9,233 nt of DNA from Acidobacteriota bacterium. GTDB taxonomy: Bacteria; Acidobacteriota; Blastocatellia; Pyrinomonadales; Pyrinomonadaceae. Of the stretch, positions 1 to 6,321 are shown piece after piece (positions within the stretch are counted from its first letter, which is position 1; the number at the start of each line of letters is the position of its first letter). The notes beneath the pieces are model-generated. The model was not told where the DNA came from, ran no database searches, and was given only the letters and a program-made list of their open reading frames with translations. The position numbers and the translations under genes are program-made. Where the stretch lies: contig QHXL01000049.1 in assembly GCA_003222935.1 (NCBI GenBank), positions 539 through 9,771 on the forward strand. The letters are read 5' to 3'.

Positions 1-1
1 A

Positions 2-481
2 CTCGCGCGTTTCGCGAACTTGATCGTTCTCAATTTCGATCAAATTAATGGCTTAAGTGACAGCGCCCGTGAGCATCTACTCGGGCCTGCCGCTGAAAAA
101 TGGTCGGGTGGTGCGTGTACTTTGCCAAACGGAATGAAGCTCGTGGTTTTGAATCCGACGCACGGTCGGGCTCGTACTAACGCCACCTTGATGGAGGAGA
201 TTTGTCATGTCTTTCTCGGCCATCAACCAAATCGACTTTCCATCGTAACCAAAGACGAGCGTGGCAAGGTTATGGCGCGTGATTATCGAAAGTCGGACGA
301 GGAGGAGGCGTATGGCGTTGGCGCTGCCGGACTTCTGCCTTACGCCGCCCTCAAACGGCTGTTGGTGAGTGGGAAGACTTCAAGGCAAATTGCCGCGCGA
401 TTTCGGGTGAGTCGTGAGTTGGTGGAGTATCGGATGAAAGTCACACGACTTTGGCCTGAATACAAATCAAGCGCACGATAA
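2..481 (+). CDS. ImmA/IrrE-family metallopeptidase-like protein, 5' partial
   Basis: The frame is open to the left edge of the window, so the true start is probably outside; the only start codon inside the early part is a TTG at 20, with no ribosome site before it. The product resembles ImmA/IrrE (DUF955) zinc peptidases, which cleave repressors or act in stress and phage-element regulation. The motif MEEICHVFLGH (191-223) sits where HExxH is expected, and the downstream helix SDEEEAYGVGAAGLLP supplies the usual third-ligand glutamate. The first His of HExxH is replaced by Glu (EEICH), so zinc binding may be altered; the later His of the LGH segment could compensate. The C-terminus (about 367-450) reads GKTSRQIAARFRVSRELVEY, a helix-turn-helix-like segment that may bind DNA. 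It is followed by the phosphatase gene on the same strand after 84 bp. Family assignment is good; activity is uncertain. Confidence 0.75.
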   Translation, partial: LARFANLIVLNFDQINGLSDSAREHLLGPAAEKWSGGACTLPNGMKLVVLNPTHGRARTNATLMEEICHVFLGHQPNRLSIVTKDERGKVMARDYRKSDEEEAYGVGAAGLLPYAALKRLLVSGKTSRQIAARFRVSRELVEYRMKVTRLWPEYKSSAR

Positions 482-502
482 GTACTGAGAAACCGCTTCT
501 GT

Positions 503-531
503 TTGTCGGAGATTGAATTATCAGACATAAT
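503..531 (+). promoter_or_regulatory. Predicted sigma70-type promoter for the GAF-SpoIIE gene
   Basis: TTGTCG (503-508) and CATAAT (526-531) are separated by 17 bp, a good match to -35/-10 consensus. Transcription would start near 538, about 28 bases before the ATG at 566. This argues that the upstream TTG at 503, which lies in the -35 box, is not the translation start. Confidence 0.5.
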
Positions 532-775
532 CACATGTTGGCCAGTGAGCCAAGTTATTGACCATATGACCGAACAACTTAAAGAAGCACCCGCGCAAGG
601 TCTCACCACGATCGACAAATTGCGCATGCTTCTCGACATAACCAATAAAATCAGTCGTTCATTAGACCTTCAGGAAGTGCTGAATCTGGTGATGGACACG
701 CTCGACTCGTTGATTCCGTACGATGCTGCGGGCATCTTTGTGGTGCAGTGCGTAGATCCTTCTGAGGCGCGTTAG
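503..775 (+). CDS. N-terminal GAF fragment of the interrupted phosphatase
   Basis: This is the part before the in-frame TAG. The longest frame begins with a TTG at 503, but ATG 566 is preferred because the predicted promoter overlaps the TTG; the fragment is then 69 residues. It contains the first helix and first strands of a GAF domain (DKLRMLLDITNKISRS, then VMDTLDSLIPYDAAGIFVV) and ends in a loop at DPSEAR. Half a GAF domain is unlikely to fold alone. It reads in the same frame as the downstream ORF. Confidence 0.45.
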   Translation: MSEIELSDIITCWPVSQVIDHMTEQLKEAPAQGLTTIDKLRMLLDITNKISRSLDLQEVLNLVMDTLDSLIPYDAAGIFVVQCVDPSEAR

Positions 776-1864
776 GGCGAAGAGCTATGCACATTCAAAT
801 CGGAAGCGGTGCGTGGTTACGACATTGACGAACTCCAGGAATTACACCTCAAACTCGGGGAAGGGTTCATCGGCAGCGTAGCGCTGAGCGGTGAACCAGT
901 CATTTCTCCCGACGTGAGATTAGATCCAATCTACGTAAATGCGCGCGATACCACGCGTTCAGAAATGGTGGCCCCGATTATTTCCAACGATGAAGTGATC
1001 GGTGTGTTTGATCTCGAAAGCGACTTGCTCAACGCCTATTCAGACGATGATCTTGAAGTGCTAATGCTACTTGCGTCTCAGGTAGCAATCATCATCGAAA
1101 AGGTAATGCTGCATGAGCAGTTGATCGAAAAGAAGCGCCTCGAAGGTCAACTCGAAGTTGCACGACAGGTTCAACTCGAATTACTACCTGCAAAAGATCC
1201 CGACCTGCCGAAGTTTGATATCAGCGCTTACAACTTTCCGACCGAAGAAGTTTCCGGTGATTACTACGATTGGGTTCGCATTTACGACGATCAGATCGGA
1301 ATCGTGATCGCCGACGTCGCTGGAAAGGGTGTGCCTGCAGCGCTTTTAATGGCTTTCCTGCGTGCGAGTTTGCGCGCTGCCACGCACGTCGGCTATGCGA
1401 CTCATGTTTCGATGGCCAAGGTTAACTATCTGCTTTGGGAATCAATCGAACGAAACCAGTTTGTAACGGCCTTCTACGGCATACTCGACGCCTCGAATCG
1501 AACGCTGTCCTACTCGAATGCCGGTCACAATCCTCCGTTGTTGATAGACAGCGACGGCAAAATTCGTTTCATCGATTCAGGTGAACAGCCATTGGGAATG
1601 TTTCAAGATACCCGGTACCACGAGTATTACCATTCGTTTCAACCGGGAGAGATTCTTTTGCTTTACACCGATGGGGTCACTGAAGCGCAGGATGAGAATG
1701 GCGAAGAGTTAGGTCGAGAACGTTTGGCTGAGTATGTGAAGGCTAACTCATCGTTACCGGCGCGCGAATTGGTAGCCAGTCTTCAACGATCGGTAATGGA
1801 CTGGACTGGTGGACTTGGCTCGAATGACGACGCGACGTTCTTTGTCGTCAAGGCGCTTGAATAA
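566..1864 (+). pseudogene. GAF + SpoIIE (RsbU-type) PP2C phosphatase gene interrupted by an in-frame TAG
   Basis: Read through position 773-775, the frame is continuous from ATG 566 to TAA 1864 (432 residues apart from the internal stop). It encodes an N-terminal GAF sensor domain, a coiled-coil linker and a SpoIIE-type PP2C phosphatase. Such proteins usually dephosphorylate anti-sigma-factor antagonists in partner-switching stress pathways. The GAF fold starts at LRMLLDITNKISRSLDLQEV and resumes after the stop with GEELCTFKSEAVRGYDID, with no frameshift and no missing piece. Thus a single substitution (for example from CAG, AAG, GAG, TGG or TCG) explains the break. Three readings are possible: a recent pseudogene, an assembly or sequencing error, or readthrough or restart yielding two proteins. 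TAG is used as a normal stop by the VWA gene at 5225-5227, so recoding across the genome is unlikely. No anti-sigma partner gene is nearby. Confidence 0.7.
809..1864 (+). CDS. SpoIIE-type PP2C phosphatase with half GAF domain (downstream part of the interrupted gene)
   Basis: This is the longest ORF after the TAG, opened by a GTG without a visible ribosome site (351 residues). Residues 1-97 are the second half of the GAF domain; 98-128 form a charged coiled-coil linker (HEQLIEKKRLEGQLEVARQV); about 135-350 are the SpoIIE/PP2C catalytic domain. The metal-binding acidic residues expected of the family are all present: GDYYD (D151, D154), ADVAGKG (D169), YTDGVTEA (D288) and GSNDDAT (D340/D341). 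SNAGHNPPLL is the usual core strand-loop. The catalytic domain is therefore intact, and this ORF could give an active phosphatase uncoupled from its sensor if translation restarts. The expected role is dephosphorylation of a Ser/Thr-phosphorylated anti-anti-sigma protein; the partner is not in this window. Confidence 0.7.
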   Translation: MRGYDIDELQELHLKLGEGFIGSVALSGEPVISPDVRLDPIYVNARDTTRSEMVAPIISNDEVIGVFDLESDLLNAYSDDDLEVLMLLASQVAIIIEKVMLHEQLIEKKRLEGQLEVARQVQLELLPAKDPDLPKFDISAYNFPTEEVSGDYYDWVRIYDDQIGIVIADVAGKGVPAALLMAFLRASLRAATHVGYATHVSMAKVNYLLWESIERNQFVTAFYGILDASNRTLSYSNAGHNPPLLIDSDGKIRFIDSGEQPLGMFQDTRYHEYYHSFQPGEILLLYTDGVTEAQDENGEELGRERLAEYVKANSSLPARELVASLQRSVMDWTGGLGSNDDATFFVVKALE

Positions 1865-1868
1865 ACAA

Positions 1869-1908
1869 CAACGCGGGAGACTAGGAAATCCCCCGCGTTG
1901 CCATTTTT
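1869..1908 (+). terminator. Rho-independent terminator, probably bidirectional
   Basis: CAACGCGGG (1869-1877) pairs perfectly with CCCGCGTTG (1892-1900), followed by TTTTT at 1904-1908, five bases after the phosphatase stop codon. On the minus strand the same stem is followed by TTGTTTATT, so it can also stop transcripts of the converging small genes. Confidence 0.85.
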
Positions 1909-1925
1909 GAAGCGATTCGTGATGC

Positions 1926-2021
1926 TTAGTGTGCGGTCAACGACAAATGTGCGTGATCGCCGCCCGGTGCTAAAGGAGCACGATAGTCACCAAAGTGAAA
2001 CTCAGCTTCGTGCATACACAT
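1926..2021 (-). CDS. Possible tiny ORF overlapping the end of the 56-codon gene
   Basis: The frame begins at ATG 2021 (MCMHEAEFHFGDYRAP...) or ATG 2015 and ends with TAA at 1926-1928, giving 29-31 residues. It overlaps the last codons of the upstream small gene by 11-20 bases in a different frame. The end AHLSLTAH and the codon choice look plausibly coding, and the distance fits translational coupling. Alternatively it is the true C-terminus of the upstream protein displaced by a frameshift, or chance. No family is recognised. Confidence 0.3.
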   Translation of the reverse strand: MCMHEAEFHFGDYRAPLAPGGDHAHLSLTAH

Positions 2022-2172
2022 CGAAGCCATATGCATCGAGATAGTCTGCCAAATCATCGGGGGAAAGAAGATATACGGCAGGCGAGTAACCCGCTTCAAC
2101 ACGAATTTCCAGCAGGCGCTCGATTACTTCCAGTGGTGCAAAGCAGCTAACAGGATCTCTGTATGTTGCCAT
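2002..2172 (-). CDS. Small hypothetical protein (56 aa)
   Basis: The preferred start is ATG 2172 (MATYRDPVSCFAPLEVIERL...), because AAAGG lies about 10 bases upstream. The frame also opens further up at 2214 (70 residues), but that extension is Lys-rich and has no better ribosome site. The protein is soluble-looking: one amphipathic helix (LEVIERLLEIRVEAG), then a hydrophobic strand (AVYLL) and an acidic helix (SPDDLADYLDAYG). No signal peptide or known domain is recognised. It converges with the phosphatase gene and shares the terminator at 1869-1908. It may be a real short gene or the N-terminal part of a frameshifted longer one, given the in-phase-looking ORF that follows. Confidence 0.5.
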   Translation of the reverse strand: MATYRDPVSCFAPLEVIERLLEIRVEAGYSPAVYLLSPDDLADYLDAYGFDVYARS

Positions 2173-2234
2173 GATTCCAGCGCCTTTCTTTTTCAAAACC
2201 TGGACTCGGTCCATAAATGGCTGCCGCGTCCTTT

Positions 2235-2273
2235 GCTAACGTTCACTTTGATGTACGCAAGTGCGCTAACGTT
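2235..2273. repeat. Two direct copies of GCTAACGTT upstream of pilT
   Basis: GCTAACGTT occurs at 2235-2243 and 2265-2273, exactly 30 bp (about three helical turns) apart, and a third time inside the start of pilT at 2416-2424. The region between the divergent small gene and pilT (2215-2352) holds no gene and no convincing promoter. The pair could be regulator sites; with nine bases, chance is possible. Confidence 0.3.
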
Positions 2274-2352
2274 TGTTTCTGAGTCACAATTCTTTTACGA
2301 CGTGCGTTCATCCGAAATTTTGACGCGCCAACACTAAAAAAGTTTCTGAAAA

Positions 2353-3564
2353 ATGAGTAGCGACCAAACAACCGCATCCACACCCACAACTCAAGGACCA
2401 CCTCCACCGAGTTTTGCTAACGTTTTGCGTGAAATGTTGCGAGCGTCCGACAGAGTAAGCGACTTGATATTTAGTCCAGGACGCCCGCCTCAAGTTGAAC
2501 TCTCCGGCAAACTGGTGCCAGTAAACATTAGCGGCCTGGAAAAGTTAACACCGGCTCACACCGCGGGAATTGCAAAGTTGATTATTGGCAATCAACAGGC
2601 AGCCGCCGAAAGTTTGGAGAAGAACGGTTCTGCTGACCTGTCGTTTAGTGTGCCCGGTGAAGCGCGTTTTCGCGTGAACATCTTCAAGCAACGTGGCACC
2701 CATGCCATCATCATGCGTGTCATCCCGATGCGACCACCAAATTTCAACGATTTCGAACTACCGCAACAGCTGACGGATATCGCAGATATCAAGAATGGAA
2801 TTGTGCTTGTTACCGGACCCACGGGCAGTGGGAAAAGTTCCACGCTTGCCGCCGTCATCGATCTGATCAACGAAAAGCACTACTACCACATTGTGACAAT
2901 CGAAGACCCGATCGAATTTTTGCACAATCATAAAAACTCCACGATCCATCAGCGAGAGTTGCACGCGGATACTCCGAGTTTTTCGATCGCTCTTCGGGCG
3001 GCGCTGCGTCAGGCGCCGAAGGTGATTCTGGTGGGGGAAATGCGCGATCGAGAAACGATCGAGGTTGCCCTTGAAGCGGCAGAAACAGGTCACCTGGTTC
3101 TCTCGACGCTGCACACGATCGATGCTGCGAAAACTGTTGATCGAATTATCGGTGTGTTTCCCAAGAATGAAGAACGAGTGATCAGAACCAGGGTGTCCCA
3201 ATCATTTCGCTTCATCATTTCGCAACGTTTGATTCCAAGAGCCGACGGGAATGGTCGGATTGCCGCGATTGAGATTCTGAAATCAACGATGCGTACTCGT
3301 GAATATGTAGAAAAAGGTGAGTCGGAAGGGAAATCGCTAATCGATGCAATGGAGCAGGGCGAGTTGGACGGAATGCAGACCTTCGACGGTGTTATCGAGA
3401 AGATGATTCGCGAGGGCGTGCTGACACCAGAGGGCGCGCTTCCTTACGCGACCAACGCTAACAACCTGTTACTGCGGATCAGCGACCTGGCAGGTGCTCC
3501 TCCACCACAAAAATCTGCACCTGCAAAAGTGGAAGGGTCGATGCTTGACATGATTGAAAGATGA
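2353..3564 (+). CDS. pilT: PilT-family type IV pilus retraction ATPase
   Basis: A hexameric secretion-type ATPase that powers type IV pilus retraction (twitching, surface sensing, DNA uptake) at the cytoplasmic base of the pilus. The 403 residues show an N-terminal Pro/Thr-rich extension (1-20), the PilT N-terminal domain (about 20-130) and the RecA-like domain: Walker A GPTGSGKSS (155-163), Asp box TIEDPIEFL (182-190), Walker B VILVGEMRD (224-232) and His box TGHLVLSTLHT (245-255). The C-terminal domain has GMQTFD (340-345), but the PilT AIRNLIR element is replaced by TMRTREYVEKGE. This could mean a PilU-like or divergent PilT paralogue. The length is somewhat above the usual 340-380 because of both tails. 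ATG 2353 is chosen as the first in-frame ATG; no Shine-Dalgarno sequence precedes it (TTTCTGAAAA). It heads a co-directional run with two VWA genes. No other pilus genes are in the window. Confidence 0.92.
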   Translation: MSSDQTTASTPTTQGPPPPSFANVLREMLRASDRVSDLIFSPGRPPQVELSGKLVPVNISGLEKLTPAHTAGIAKLIIGNQQAAAESLEKNGSADLSFSVPGEARFRVNIFKQRGTHAIIMRVIPMRPPNFNDFELPQQLTDIADIKNGIVLVTGPTGSGKSSTLAAVIDLINEKHYYHIVTIEDPIEFLHNHKNSTIHQRELHADTPSFSIALRAALRQAPKVILVGEMRDRETIEVALEAAETGHLVLSTLHTIDAAKTVDRIIGVFPKNEERVIRTRVSQSFRFIISQRLIPRADGNGRIAAIEILKSTMRTREYVEKGESEGKSLIDAMEQGELDGMQTFDGVIEKMIREGVLTPEGALPYATNANNLLLRISDLAGAPPPQKSAPAKVEGSMLDMIER

Positions 3565-3571
3565 CGCAGAA

Positions 3572-3600
3572 CTGACGCCGTCTTTCCCTTTTGTTATCAT
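3572..3600 (+). promoter_or_regulatory. Candidate promoter just before the first VWA gene
   Basis: CTGACG (3572-3577) and TATCAT (3595-3600) are 17 bp apart. The -10 ends seven bases before ATG 3608, so a transcript from here would start at or next to the A of the start codon, a leaderless arrangement. That would explain the missing Shine-Dalgarno sequence. The -35 is a four-of-six match only. Confidence 0.35.
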
Positions 3601-3607
3601 TCTGTCT

Positions 3608-5227
3608 ATGTTCTTGAACGCGCGCGGGCTTTTGTTTAGCCTGATTATTCTGCCGGGGTTTCTTCTCTCCTCCAGCGCAAGCTTAGGCAATTATGTTGAA
3701 GATGAAATCCGCATTGATGTGCCCGCGGATGGACGTGTGCGTGTTGAGAATCGCTTTGGCGATGTAAGAGCGGAAATTTGGGACAAGCCTTTTGTTTCAG
3801 TTTCGGCCGTGGTAACAAGTACAAAACCCTCGGGTTTGACGCGTTCACCGATTGTCATCGATAACCGTGGCAAGTACCTCGCGATTTCGACGTTGCGTAT
3901 TCCGGTTACCGCGACTGCTGCAATCGATCTCAAAATCAAAGTCCCACAAACGGCAAACCTTGAAATCACCACAATTAAAGGCAAGATCGCGCTTAATGGT
4001 CTGTCTTCGAGCGCATTGCTGAAGTCTATCTCCGGCGATATCGACGCGAGTATTAACGAACCAATCGACGTTAACCTGACGGCGCGGAGCACTCGAGGGG
4101 CTATTACTTCGACCTTTGCGTCGAAGCCAGCAACTGACGATCACCTCTGGCAAGTTCGTTTGGGCTCGGGAAGTACTCGAAGATCCATCGACGCCCAAAC
4201 GGAAACGGGCCGCATTGCATTCGCTCCCATCGCGACTCCCGAGGTTGTCGCTGAGCGTCCAACACGACCTCCCGAGTTGGTTGGGGCAAATAATATTCGT
4301 CCGATAGGGACTCCCGCTGATCCGAATCGACCTGAAGACCTGGATGAAGGAGATGTTATCCGGGTCGATTCACAACTAGTGACTCTGAATATGAGTGTGG
4401 TGGATCGCAGTACGAGTCGGGGCGTAAAAGATCTTCGCCAGAATGAGTTCCATCTATTTGAGGACGGGGAGGAGCAGAACGTTCTCCAGTTCGACTCTTC
4501 GTCGGCACCCTTTGATCTGGTCCTGTTGATGGATTTATCCGGATCGACTAAGAACGTCATCAAGCTGATTCGCGACGCCGCCCTTCGTTTTGTTGACGCC
4601 GCTCGACCCGCCGATCGAATTGCCGTCATCACTTTCGCGGCCGACGCGAGACTCGTTTCCAGTTTGACCGCAGACCGCGAAGTCCTTCGTCAACGCATCA
4701 ATACAATCGACACTGAACGTGGCGACACGCGTGTTTACGACTCGTTGTCGTTCGCCATGAACGAGGTGGGCAAAGAACCAAAGAAATCCAGACGAACGGC
4801 AATCATCCTGATGAGCGATGGCTTAGACGGAACCATACCGGGGGTTAGCGGACAGTATGGTTCGCAATTGCCTTATCAGGACGCACGGCGAGCAGTGGAA
4901 GAGTTTGATGGCGTACTCTACACCCTCTGGCTAAACACTTATTACGAAGCACTCAATCCTAAGGATACTCAACCCGAAGCATTTGATATGGGTCACGACC
5001 GAATGAAGGAAATGGCGGAAGCCGGCGGCGGAATTTTTTACGAGGTCGAAAAACTCACTGACCTTGCCGGAGCCTATGAACAGGTGGTTGCCGATCTCGG
5101 AACGGTTTACAGCCTGGCCTATCGTCCTTCCAACAAGTCTCGTGATGGAAAGTGGCGGGCTATTAAAGTCTCGGTCAACCGATCCAATGCAGTTGCACGA
5201 GGTAAACGCGGGTACTATGCGAATTAG
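3608..5227 (+). CDS. Secreted DUF4097-like beta-repeat + VWA domain protein (acidobacterial VWFA type)
   Basis: ATG 3608 is preferred (539 residues) because it places a clean signal peptide at the N-terminus (MFLNARGLLFSLIILPGFLL...). The frame also opens at TTG 3554 inside pilT, but that would bury the signal peptide. Mature residues about 32-180 carry alternating short strands (RVRVENRFGDVRAEIWDKPF, LEITTIKGKIALNGL, SGDIDASINEP, ARSTRGAITSTF), typical of DUF4097 adhesin-like repeats. A Pro-rich linker (about 210-250) follows. The VWA domain (about 300-505) has a full MIDAS metal site: DLSGS (D309, S311, S313), T374 in GDTRVYDSL and D404 in MSDGLDG. The tail VYSLAYRPSNKSRDGKWR matches the family of acidobacterial VWFA-related proteins. 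The likely role is an exported, metal-dependent ligand- or adhesion-type protein; the ligand is unknown. It lies 43 bp after pilT and overlaps the next VWA gene by 11 bp. Confidence 0.85.
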   Translation: MFLNARGLLFSLIILPGFLLSSSASLGNYVEDEIRIDVPADGRVRVENRFGDVRAEIWDKPFVSVSAVVTSTKPSGLTRSPIVIDNRGKYLAISTLRIPVTATAAIDLKIKVPQTANLEITTIKGKIALNGLSSSALLKSISGDIDASINEPIDVNLTARSTRGAITSTFASKPATDDHLWQVRLGSGSTRRSIDAQTETGRIAFAPIATPEVVAERPTRPPELVGANNIRPIGTPADPNRPEDLDEGDVIRVDSQLVTLNMSVVDRSTSRGVKDLRQNEFHLFEDGEEQNVLQFDSSSAPFDLVLLMDLSGSTKNVIKLIRDAALRFVDAARPADRIAVITFAADARLVSSLTADREVLRQRINTIDTERGDTRVYDSLSFAMNEVGKEPKKSRRTAIILMSDGLDGTIPGVSGQYGSQLPYQDARRAVEEFDGVLYTLWLNTYYEALNPKDTQPEAFDMGHDRMKEMAEAGGGIFYEVEKLTDLAGAYEQVVADLGTVYSLAYRPSNKSRDGKWRAIKVSVNRSNAVARGKRGYYAN

Positions 5228-6212
5228 TCGGAATTCTTCACTCTGCTTAACGCTCTCCAGCTTTCTATTTGCACTCCTACTGGCGGTTCCTGCACAAGCG
5301 CAGGACGGAATTGAAACAATTCGGATTGAATCTGAACTCGTAGAACTCAAGGTCAGCGTGCTTGGCGTGTCTCCTTCGACTCATACTCCCCTTTTGGAGC
5401 AGAAAGACTTTGTCGTTCTCGAAGATGGTAAGCCACAGGAGATCGAATTCTTCGAATCTGCGGAAGCGCCTTTTGATCTTGTTCTGTTGCTCGATCTGTC
5501 AGGCTCCAATTCAAGCAAACTAAAAATGATTAAGAGTTCGGCAAAACGTTTTGTCGATTCTGCGCGTCCGGTTGATCGCATTGCTGTGGTCGCATTTACC
5601 GAACGTCCTGCGCTCTACTCGCCTTTCACCTTGGATCGGAAAAAGCTAAAACGAAGTATCGACGATATGGATGATGCAGTGGGTGGAACCAACTTTTGGG
5701 ATTCGTTGAACTTTGTTCTCCAACACATCATCGCTCATGGGCCTGGAACTCATCGAAGCGCAGTGGTTGTAATGACAGACGGCATCGACAATGCGTTAAC
5801 GGAAGTTCCCGGTCCTGGTTCGGTAATCTCGTTTGAGACTTTGCTTGCGAATGTTCGAGATTCAGAAACGATCGTGTTCCCGATTTATTTGGACACCGAA
5901 GAAGAGATCGTCAGAGACTTTAAGAAGTTACGCGTGACTAGAGTCGATTATGCTTTAGCTCGTGAGCAACTGGGCCAGATCGCATCCGCGTGTGCCACTA
6001 ATATGTACAGAGCGTCGAAACTCAGCGATCTCGATAGTCTCTACGGTCAGGTCATTCGAGACCTAAGCACGGTTTACAGTATCGGCTATCGACCTTCGAA
6101 CAAGGCTTTAGACGGAAAATGGCGTTCAGTCGAGGTGAAATTGCCAGGTCAGGCGAGTCTTCTGGCGCGCACCAAGCGGGGATATTTTGCTCGACAGGAT
6201 ACTGAGCCGTGA
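5217..6212 (+). CDS. Secreted VWA domain protein (acidobacterial VWFA type), paralogue of the preceding gene
   Basis: ATG 5217 gives 331 residues with a clear Sec signal peptide (LTLSSFLFALLLAVPAQA, cleavage after A28). The frame is open back to 5064, but that stretch is inside the previous gene and lacks a signal sequence. The VWA domain spans about 85-285 with a complete MIDAS: DLSGS (D93, S95, S97), T158 in GGTNFWDSL and D188 in MTDGIDN. Its tail, VYSIGYRPSNKALDGKWR, closely matches the upstream paralogue, and FVVLEDGKPQEIEFF parallels the FHLFEDGEEQNVLQF of that protein. It lacks the DUF4097-like half. The start overlaps the upstream stop by 11 bp, indicating translational coupling; the ribosome site is weak. 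A tandem duplication followed by divergence or domain gain is the simplest origin. It probably acts outside the cytoplasmic membrane; partner unknown. Confidence 0.88.
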   Translation: MRISRNSSLCLTLSSFLFALLLAVPAQAQDGIETIRIESELVELKVSVLGVSPSTHTPLLEQKDFVVLEDGKPQEIEFFESAEAPFDLVLLLDLSGSNSSKLKMIKSSAKRFVDSARPVDRIAVVAFTERPALYSPFTLDRKKLKRSIDDMDDAVGGTNFWDSLNFVLQHIIAHGPGTHRSAVVVMTDGIDNALTEVPGPGSVISFETLLANVRDSETIVFPIYLDTEEEIVRDFKKLRVTRVDYALAREQLGQIASACATNMYRASKLSDLDSLYGQVIRDLSTVYSIGYRPSNKALDGKWRSVEVKLPGQASLLARTKRGYFARQDTEP

Positions 6213-6223
6213 CGTAATCACGG
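6207..6223. promoter_or_regulatory. Perfect dyad CCGTGA-N5-TCACGG across the VWA stop codon
   Basis: CCGTGA (6207-6212) and TCACGG (6218-6223) form a perfect 6-bp inverted repeat with a 5-base centre, overlapping the TGA stop of the second VWA gene. No T-run follows, so it is a poor intrinsic terminator. It lies 17 bp upstream of the -35 of the next promoter and might be an operator for the FecR gene. Confidence 0.3.
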
Positions 6224-6239
6224 TTGACACTGGAAAAGC

Positions 6240-6268
6240 TTGTAAATGTGGCACATGGGTCTATAATG
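6240..6268 (+). promoter_or_regulatory. Sigma70-type promoter of the FecR gene
   Basis: TTGTAA (6240-6245), a 17-bp spacer and a perfect TATAAT (6263-6268). Transcription would start near 6275 and give a leader of about 47 bases containing GGAGG (6308-6312), nine bases before GTG 6322. This separates the FecR gene from the pilT-VWA group. Confidence 0.65.
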
Positions 6269-6321
6269 CCTGTGCGTTACCTGTCTCTCCCAACCAAATC
6301 TGATTTCGGAGGCTTCCTTCC

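Noticed and set aside
2758..3201. 147-codon minus-strand ORF inside pilT
   Set aside because: It overlaps the Walker A to His-box region of a clear ATPase and has no recognisable features or ribosome site.
4141..4632. 163-codon minus-strand ORF antisense to the first VWA gene
   Set aside because: It is Arg/Ser-rich with no domain, and lies wholly inside a well-supported gene, so it is a codon-bias shadow.
5064..5216. Longer start for the second VWA gene at 5064
   Set aside because: It is inside the previous gene and would place a good signal peptide 52 residues into the protein.
6224..6229. TTGACA as the -35 box of the FecR promoter
   Set aside because: It is 33 bp from the TATAAT at 6263; TTGTAA at 6240 has the proper 17-bp spacing.
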